From JALSIF01 sp026981635 [NCBI: bacterium] (GTDB taxonomy: Bacteria > 4484-113 > JALSIF01), in NCBI GenBank assembly GCA_026981635.1, contig JALSIF010000279.1, positions 1 to 10,623 of the forward strand: a stretch of DNA of 10,623 bases, given 5' to 3'. Within the stretch, counting starts at the first letter, position 1, and each line of letters opens with the position of its first letter. Below the pieces are notes generated by a model, which saw only the letters and a list, made by a program, of their open reading frames with translations, had not been told where the DNA came from and ran no database searches. A program made the translations under genes and the position numbers. This document shows, one piece after another, positions 6,088 through 10,623 of the stretch.

Positions 6088-6708
6088 TTAGTAGCCCCAC
6101 CTGCGGTAAAGCTGGTGCTCAATGGCCATCAGATCAAGCACTTTGCCAACGATGAAGTCTACCATCGCCCGGCTGCTCTCCTCCGGTTGGTGATAGAAGG
6201 TGAGCACTGGCGGCAGGATCACACCCCCTGCACGGGCCACCCTGACCATGTTTTCAAGGTGGATGAGAGAGAGTGGGGCCTCGCGGGGAACCAGCACCAG
6301 CAGCCCCCTCTCTTTTAGCACTACATCGGCCGCCCGCTCCAGCAGGTTGTCGCTCATCCCGTTGGCGATGGCGGCAAGGGTGCCCATGGAGCAGGGAGCA
6401 ACCACCATCTTCCGCACCCCGAAGCTTCCGCTGGAAATGGGCGCCCCCAGGTCGTCCTCCCGGTGGTGCTGCCAGGCGACGGCCCTGATCTCGCTGATGC
6501 CCAACCGCTCCCGGAGCCGGCTGAGGTCATCCAGTTCCAGCCCAAACTCGTTTCGGGCCACCTGCCGGGCTCCCTCCGTAAAGACGGTGTGCAGTTCCAC
6601 TCCCGGTGTGGAGAGGAGCACCTCAAGCAGCCTCAGGCCCACCGGCAGGGCGGATGAGCCGCTCAGACCCAGGACAATGCGTTCGGTCTCCCTGGCGGGC
6701 TGGGCCAT
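6088..6708 (-). CDS. ubiX: Flavin prenyltransferase UbiX
   Basis: The product is 206 residues, typical UbiX length. UbiX attaches a dimethylallyl group to FMN to make the prenylated flavin used by UbiD-type decarboxylases, for example in quinone synthesis or aromatic acid metabolism. Signature segments are G-L-S-G-S-S-A-L (14-21, FMN loop), S-G-S-F (93-96), V-A-P-C-S-M-G-T-L-A (103-112), D-N-L-L-E-R-A-A-D-V (120-129), V-P-R-E-A-P-L (140-146) and I-H-L-E-N-M (149-154). The start is ATG 6708. GAGGAG overlaps the stop of the upstream TPR gene and serves as ribosome site, 17 bases after that stop. No UbiD partner is visible in the window, so it probably serves an enzyme encoded elsewhere. Confidence 0.93.
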   Translation of the reverse strand: MAQPARETERIVLGLSGSSALPVGLRLLEVLLSTPGVELHTVFTEGARQVARNEFGLELDDLSRLRERLGISEIRAVAWQHHREDDLGAPISSGSFGVRKMVVAPCSMGTLAAIANGMSDNLLERAADVVLKERGLLVLVPREAPLSLIHLENMVRVARAGGVILPPVLTFYHQPEESSRAMVDFIVGKVLDLMAIEHQLYRRWGY

Positions 6709-6725
6709 GCGGTAGGGCTAGCTCC

Positions 6726-9700
6726 TCATGCCCCTACCAGCTCCTTCACCTTGGGGTTGTGGAGTAGGGGCCTGAATATATCCTCCCGGAGGACCTCCTC
6801 CCGGTGGCTGGGGTTGAGCTCCAGGGCTCTCCTCAGCGCCTCGGCCACCCCCTCGGCGTCCCTCTGCCAGGCGCAGACATAGGCCAGGTGTAGCCAGAGC
6901 AGGTCGTTTTGGGGGAACTTCTCTATCGCCTCCTCAAAGGTCTCCCGCGCCTTCTTGAACTCCTTCATGTGCAGGTAGGCCAGTCCCTTGTTGTCCCAGG
7001 CGGCAACTGAGTTGGGGTCAAGCTCAATCACCTTGTTGAACATGTCAATCGCCTTGGCAAACTGCTCCAGCGCAGCCAGGTTGACTCCCCTGTTGAAGTA
7101 GGACTTGCTGTGGCTTTCGTCAAGCTTGATGGCTCGCTCGTAGCACTCGTTGGCCTTGAGCATCTCCCCCAGCGCGTCGTAGGCCAGCCCCTTCTGGAAC
7201 CAGAGCTCGGCATTCTCAAAGCGCCGGTCAAGGGCGGTATCCAGCACCTCAATCGCCTTGATGTAGAGCTGGCGGGCCTCCTCCTCTCGCCCGGCCCGTT
7301 CCTCCGGCGAGCCGGCCTTGCGCGCATCGGCTTCCTTCTCCTGGGCGAGCTTGTTGAGGGCGATTCCCATGTCCACCCAGATAAAGGTCTTCATCGGCTT
7401 GAGGTCAAGGGCCTTGCGGTATGCCTCAATCTCCTCCTGGTAGCGGCCCAGCTTGCCCAGCGCGCGTCCGTAGTCATACCAGGCCCGGTCGTCCTCAGAG
7501 TTCAGGTTTAGGTAGCGCTCCAGGTATTCGACCTGCTCCTGGAAGCGGCCCATCTTGCCAAGCAGGACTGACTTGCGGTACCAGACCAAGTCGCTGTCCT
7601 CGTTGAGGGCGAGGGATCGGTCGTAGGATTCCAGCGCCTCTTCCAGCCGTTCCAGACACTCAAGGGAGTAGGCCCGGTTGTACCACACCCGATAGTCGTC
7701 GTCCTTGATCTCCAGGAAGCGGTCAAAGAACTTCAGTGCCTGCTCAAACTCCTTGAGTTCATGCTCCGTCAGACCTAGGTTGTTGAGGCAGTCAAGGTCG
7801 TCGGGATGTTCCTCCAGGTAGGTCTCAAAGGCCACCTTGGCCTGCTCATGGCGGTCCTCATTGAGTAGGGCCACCCCCAGGTTGTAGATGGCCTCAAAGT
7901 CGTTGGTGTCAAGCTCCAGGGCACGCTGAAACATGTTCAGGGCTCTGTAGTCCTGTCCCAGCCTGCCCAGCAGACGGCCGGTGTTGAAGTAGGCCCCCTG
8001 CAGCTCCCTTGCCCGGGCCGACGACTCCTCAAAGGCTTTCATCGCCCGCAGGAACTCTCCCGCTTCGGTCAGGGCGATGCCCAGGTTGTACCAGGCCTTG
8101 ACGAAGCCCGACTGGGCGCCTACCGCCCGCTCGTAGCTCTGGATTTCCTCCCCCAGCTGGTCAAGGTCGCTTGCGGCCAGCCCCCGGTTGAACCACAGAT
8201 CGGCCCTTCCCGGCACGATCTCCAGCGCACGGTCATAGTCGCTCTTCTCCTCGGTGTGGCGGGAAAGCTTCTCGTGGCAGATGGCCCTCAGCCACCAGTA
8301 GCCCGCCCGTCGCTGGTCCACCCGCTGCCGGTCCTGCTTGATCTGCTGGCGCTTGGACTCCTCTTCATTTAGGCGGATGGCGTGGTCAAGCTCGCTTATT
8401 GCCTCCTCAAACTTGCCCAGCCGGTAGAGGCCGTAGGCCAGGCCGAGGCTTGAGTATTCGTTCTTGCCGAAGCGCTCCTCCACCACCCGGAAGCGGTCCA
8501 CCGCAGTAGAAAAGTCCTCGTCCAGCAGCAGGATGTAGCAGTGGATCAGTCCCTTGCGGTGCATCTCCCGCTGCTCGCGCTGCTTCTCCTCCTTCTTCAT
8601 GAAGATGCGCGACATCCCCGCCCGTTCAGGGACGAAGATCTCGTTGAAGTCCTCAATGAAGAAGCCCCGGTCCATTAGGTCGCTGGGACCGATATCGCGC
8701 AGGCTGGGGTAGACCCTTCCCTCACGGGGCTTCATCCCCCGGTAGGGCATCACGTTGAAGTAGTGGAAGGAGACCGAAAGCTCTTCCTCAATCTGGGGCA
8801 GGCCCAACCGGCGAGCCAGCTTCTCCATGAAGATGTCGGCGTCGCTGATCTGGAAGATGCGGAAATACTTGCCGTGGAAGTCGCCGGTGCTGATGAGCCT
8901 AACGGCGATGTCAGAAATATCCTTCAGGTCCCCGTAGTGGGCCCAAAGCAGGCCCTCGGAGAAGAACTCGTCGCTGTCCTCGGCGGCGTGCCTCAGCATG
9001 TAGAAGGCGGGCCACTCCTTGCCCGAATAGCCCACCACCACCAGTCCGTGGTGCTTGATCCGGTTGTCAAAAAGCTCAATGAAGTTGTCGTGGAGCTTGA
9101 CCGCCCCCTGGCGGAAGTAGCGCGGTTCATACTGGTCAAAGAAGCCGTAGAGGTGGACGATGTAGTTGTGGTCCTCGTCGTCCCTGATCAGCTTGACATC
9201 GTCGGGGTTTCTGATGGAGATGGCCGAGGTGCGGCGGATAAGGTAGAAAGACTTCTCCAGCAGGTCGTCAAAGTTGGTGGTCCAGATGAGAGGATTGATC
9301 TTTCTGTGCTTGATGGCGATGGTGAGATAGAAGTCGGCTGGCGAAGGGTCCTTGCCGTCCAGCAACTTCTCAAAGAACTCCTTTCTCAGGGTGCGGGAGG
9401 GGTACTCCTTCTCCAGGGCGGAGGCATAGGCATAGTCGGGGTTGAACCACTTCTGTCGGTGGAGCCACTCCTGCAGGTCGGCGGCGGTAACCTTCCCCCG
9501 CTTGTCCGGGTTGGTCTTTTCAAAAACCTTGACGGTGATCTCGTCAATCATCTCCTGGGCGAGGGGGACTCCGCTGGAAACGCTGAATCCCGCCCCCACC
9601 CAGAACTGCATCTTGGGCCCGCGCTGGGCGATGTATTCAATGGCTTCGTCTTCACTGATGACGAGCTCCTCAAGGACCTCCTTGCGCTCCTTGGGTTCTT

Positions 9701-9776
9701 CCCCCTCTTCGCGCCTGCGGTCCTTGCGGATGAGCTTTTCTAGTACCGACCCGGGGTCGGGTGGAGAGACCGTCAC
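6726..9776 (-). CDS. SIR2-like (SIR2_2) NAD-binding domain fused to about 15 TPRs
   Basis: The product is 1016 residues from GTG 9776, with the strong ribosome site GGAGGTGAT. Residues 1-40 are a charged extension. Residues about 50-325 are a SIR2_2-like Rossmann domain: the NAD loop G61-A-G-F-S-V-S-S-G-V-P71, W-T-T-N168-F-D-D, V-H208-L-Y210-G211 and V-V-V-G-Y-S-G (246-252). Residues about 405-991 are about 15 TPRs of 34 residues, most opening with a W/Y-x-x-x-G-type helix. Repeat 11 (797-855) carries an extra Glu/Arg-rich stretch of some 22 residues near 810-835. Proteins of this type, such as DSR1/DSR2 and ThsA, cleave NAD during phage infection, with the helical part sensing a phage product. 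Here the His normally just before the Gly of the HG motif appears to be Tyr210, so activity is uncertain. It is the first gene of an operon with ubiX, bshC and a TIM-barrel gene. The role (defence sensor, regulator or metabolic NAD-binding protein) is inference. Confidence 0.87.
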   Translation of the reverse strand: MTVSPPDPGSVLEKLIRKDRRREEGEEPKERKEVLEELVISEDEAIEYIAQRGPKMQFWVGAGFSVSSGVPLAQEMIDEITVKVFEKTNPDKRGKVTAADLQEWLHRQKWFNPDYAYASALEKEYPSRTLRKEFFEKLLDGKDPSPADFYLTIAIKHRKINPLIWTTNFDDLLEKSFYLIRRTSAISIRNPDDVKLIRDDEDHNYIVHLYGFFDQYEPRYFRQGAVKLHDNFIELFDNRIKHHGLVVVGYSGKEWPAFYMLRHAAEDSDEFFSEGLLWAHYGDLKDISDIAVRLISTGDFHGKYFRIFQISDADIFMEKLARRLGLPQIEEELSVSFHYFNVMPYRGMKPREGRVYPSLRDIGPSDLMDRGFFIEDFNEIFVPERAGMSRIFMKKEEKQREQREMHRKGLIHCYILLLDEDFSTAVDRFRVVEERFGKNEYSSLGLAYGLYRLGKFEEAISELDHAIRLNEEESKRQQIKQDRQRVDQRRAGYWWLRAICHEKLSRHTEEKSDYDRALEIVPGRADLWFNRGLAASDLDQLGEEIQSYERAVGAQSGFVKAWYNLGIALTEAGEFLRAMKAFEESSARARELQGAYFNTGRLLGRLGQDYRALNMFQRALELDTNDFEAIYNLGVALLNEDRHEQAKVAFETYLEEHPDDLDCLNNLGLTEHELKEFEQALKFFDRFLEIKDDDYRVWYNRAYSLECLERLEEALESYDRSLALNEDSDLVWYRKSVLLGKMGRFQEQVEYLERYLNLNSEDDRAWYDYGRALGKLGRYQEEIEAYRKALDLKPMKTFIWVDMGIALNKLAQEKEADARKAGSPEERAGREEEARQLYIKAIEVLDTALDRRFENAELWFQKGLAYDALGEMLKANECYERAIKLDESHSKSYFNRGVNLAALEQFAKAIDMFNKVIELDPNSVAAWDNKGLAYLHMKEFKKARETFEEAIEKFPQNDLLWLHLAYVCAWQRDAEGVAEALRRALELNPSHREEVLREDIFRPLLHNPKVKELVGA

Positions 9777-9780
9777 CCTA

Positions 9781-9790
9781 AATCACCTCC
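9781..9790 (-). promoter_or_regulatory. Strong Shine-Dalgarno site of the SIR2-TPR gene
   Basis: On the minus strand the bases read GGAGGTGATT, an almost complete complement to the 16S rRNA 3' end. The GGAGG core is 9 bases from GTG 9776. It fixes the start of the 1016-residue protein and implies efficient translation. Confidence 0.92.
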
Positions 9791-9791
9791 G

Positions 9792-9808
9792 CTTACACCC
9801 TTTGTAAG
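9792..9808. promoter_or_regulatory. Inverted repeat at the transcription start of the minus-strand operon, possible operator
   Basis: CTTACA (9792-9797) and TGTAAG (9803-9808) are perfect reverse complements separated by CCCTT. The dyad sits between the -10 box (9816-9821) and the ribosome site (9781-9790), at about +1 to +17 of the predicted transcript. It could bind a repressor dimer or form a small 5' hairpin. At this length chance cannot be excluded. Confidence 0.4.
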
Positions 9809-9815
9809 TCCAAGA

Positions 9816-9823
9816 ATTATAAC
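9816..9823 (-). promoter_or_regulatory. Extended -10 promoter of the SIR2-TPR/ubiX/bshC operon
   Basis: The minus strand reads TGTTATAAT at 9824-9816, a perfect TATAAT (9821-9816) with the TGn extension. No recognisable -35 box lies 16-18 bases upstream, which is usual for extended -10 promoters. Transcription would begin near 9809, giving a leader of about 33 bases. Confidence 0.65.
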
Positions 9824-9877
9824 AGTGGTGCCTAGCCGTCCCGGGCGGGAGGGCACAGGCACCCACCGTCGCTGGGG

Positions 9878-9883
9878 TATAGA
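9878..9883 (+). promoter_or_regulatory. Possible -10 box for the NifU/BFD-like gene
   Basis: TATAGA (9878-9883), preceded by GGGG, lies 11 bases before GTG 9895. Transcription would begin within about 6 bases of the start codon, which would explain the lack of a Shine-Dalgarno site. No convincing -35 box is seen. Confidence 0.3.
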
Positions 9884-9894
9884 CTAGTTGTCCG

Positions 9895-10527
9895 GTGAGG
9901 CTTGAGATCTCCAGCTTTGAATACACCGACCTCATGCGGGAGCACTTTCGCCGCCCCCGCAATGTGGTCTACTCCGATGTGGAGGAGTGGAACCGGCGGG
10001 CCAGCGGGCGGGGTTCCATCGGCTCCATGCTGATGGGCGACAGCCTGCGCATCTGGATCGTGGTGGAAAAGGATGCGGCGGGCGAGGAGCGCATCACCAA
10101 GTTGGTCTGGAAGAGCTATGGCAACCCCACCGTCGTCGCCGCCACCTCCCTCATGTCAGAGCTGGTTACAAGGGGAGGGGGGATGACCCTGGAGGAGGCC
10201 CTCGCCCTCACCGCCGAAGACCTCTGCGACCAGCTGGGGATCAACCGCTCCGCCGCCGGTGCCATCGTCTCCCACCTCGCCCTGCGGGACGCCATCCACG
10301 ACTACTTCCGCCGCACCGGCCAAAACCACCGCATCCGTGAGCGTCTGCCCCAGATCGTCTGTGACTGTTTGGGAGTGACCGACGAGGAGATTGAGGAGGA
10401 GGTGAAGAACGGAGCGATGGACTTTGATCTCCTCCAGCAGGCCACCGGCGTGGGGACCGGCTGCGGGGCATGCCATGAGCTGGTCTGCCAGCTGATAGAG
10501 GAGTATCTGGAGAAATACTTCTACTAG
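9895..10527 (+). CDS. Degenerate NifU/IscU-like domain fused to BFD-type [2Fe-2S] domain
   Basis: The product is 210 residues from GTG 9895; an in-frame stop at 9880-9882 excludes earlier starts. Residues about 8-137 follow the IscU/NifU N-terminal pattern: F-E-Y-T-D-L-M-R-E-H-F-R-R-P-R-N-V, a G-D (48-49) and S-Y-G (74-76). The three cluster cysteines are replaced: A-C-G-D by L-M47-G-D, Y-G-C by Y-G-N77, and H-C-S by V-S126-H. Residues about 154-205 are a BFD-like [2Fe-2S] domain with C156-x-C158 and, 31 residues on, C190-x2-C193. This is the first two modules of NifU without the C-terminal Nfu module. It therefore probably holds a permanent [2Fe-2S] cluster and binds partners of the Fe-S machinery rather than building clusters. 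It is transcribed divergently from the SIR2-TPR operon, 118 bases apart. No good ribosome site is visible, so translation may be leaderless. Confidence 0.85.
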   Translation: MRLEISSFEYTDLMREHFRRPRNVVYSDVEEWNRRASGRGSIGSMLMGDSLRIWIVVEKDAAGEERITKLVWKSYGNPTVVAATSLMSELVTRGGGMTLEEALALTAEDLCDQLGINRSAAGAIVSHLALRDAIHDYFRRTGQNHRIRERLPQIVCDCLGVTDEEIEEEVKNGAMDFDLLQQATGVGTGCGACHELVCQLIEEYLEKYFY

Positions 10528-10591
10528 GCCCCGGCTCCCAATAAGCGGCCATAATCCCACCCGCCGGGGTAGAAAATGGTGTGGCCCTTCT

Positions 10592-10623
10592 GCCGGAGTA
10601 GCTCAACTGGCAGAGCAGCTGAC
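10592..10623 (+). tRNA. tRNA 5' part, probably tRNA-Thr, cut by the window end
   Basis: GCCGGAG (10592-10598) fits the 5' acceptor strand. TA (positions 8-9) follows, then D-stem GCTC (10601-10604) pairing with GAGC (10613-10616) around the 8-base loop AACTGGCA. A26 and the 5' anticodon strand GCTGA (10618-10622) follow, and C at 10623 opens the anticodon loop. The sequence up to here matches common bacterial tRNA-Thr(UGU), where this stem carries the anticodon TGT. The anticodon itself is outside the window, so the amino acid is inferred. Confidence 0.87.

Noticed and set aside
8763-9743. 326-codon open frame on the + strand opposite the SIR2 domain
   Set aside because: It is the codon-phase complement of a real gene with recognisable SIR2 motifs and has no domain signature or ribosome site of its own.
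9895-10527. Evidence for nitrogen fixation from the NifU-like proteins
   Set aside because: NifU-like domains occur widely in general Fe-S assembly, no nif gene is present, and the scaffold cysteines are missing.
10529-10569. CCCCGGC and GCCGGGG as a terminator after the NifU/BFD-like gene
   Set aside because: There are only 7 pairs with a 27-base loop and no T-tract; too weak to call.
1-10623. Mobile element, prophage or CRISPR array
   Set aside because: No transposase, integrase, terminal repeats, phage structural genes or spaced direct repeats were seen. The TPR periodicity is at protein level only.

Overview
This is GC-rich bacterial DNA with dense gene packing, GTG/TTG as well as ATG starts, strong Shine-Dalgarno sites and Rho-independent terminators. 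One gene encodes a lipoprotein with a bacterial lipobox. The gene for BshC, the last enzyme of bacillithiol synthesis, limits the host to lineages that make bacillithiol or a related thiol (Bacillota, Deinococcota, Bacteroidota/Chlorobiota, Acidobacteriota and some uncultured phyla). I cannot place it more precisely. No transposase, integrase, CRISPR array or phage structural gene is visible.

Layout: (1) At 1-1229 on the + strand are the 3' end of a GT4-type glycosyltransferase and a protein with a C-terminal NifU (Nfu) iron-sulfur domain. A clear terminator follows. (2) At 1230-1650 is a gene-free stretch with two separate intrinsic terminators and no convincing gene between them, so it may make a small RNA or leader. 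(3) At 1651-3474 (+) is an unusual lipoprotein: lipobox, eight glycines, a carboxypeptidase-regulatory-like segment, Asp-rich calcium-type loops, three DUF5666-like beta repeats and an extremely acidic tail of about 140 residues. (4) A large hairpin at 3516-3556 separates it from a convergent minus-strand operon. (5) That operon is transcribed from about 9810 down to 3562. Its order is SIR2-like/TPR protein, ubiX (flavin prenyltransferase), bshC, and a xylose-isomerase-like TIM-barrel protein, with gaps of 17, 2 and 1 bases. (6) Divergent from it, at 9895-10527 (+), is a NifU/IscU-like protein with a BFD-type [2Fe-2S] domain. (7) The window ends inside a tRNA gene that looks like tRNA-Thr.

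The two most notable genes are at the right. The 1016-residue protein at 6726-9776 joins a SIR2_2-type NAD-binding domain to about 15 TPRs. This resembles anti-phage NADase effectors of the DSR/Thoeris type, yet it leads a metabolic operon and appears to have Tyr where the catalytic His is expected. The protein at 9895-10527 has the IscU fold signature but lacks all three cluster-binding cysteines, while its BFD domain keeps all four. With the Nfu protein at the left end, the window holds the three modules of NifU on two separate genes, one of them degenerate. All functional statements are inferred from sequence motifs read by eye; no database search was run.
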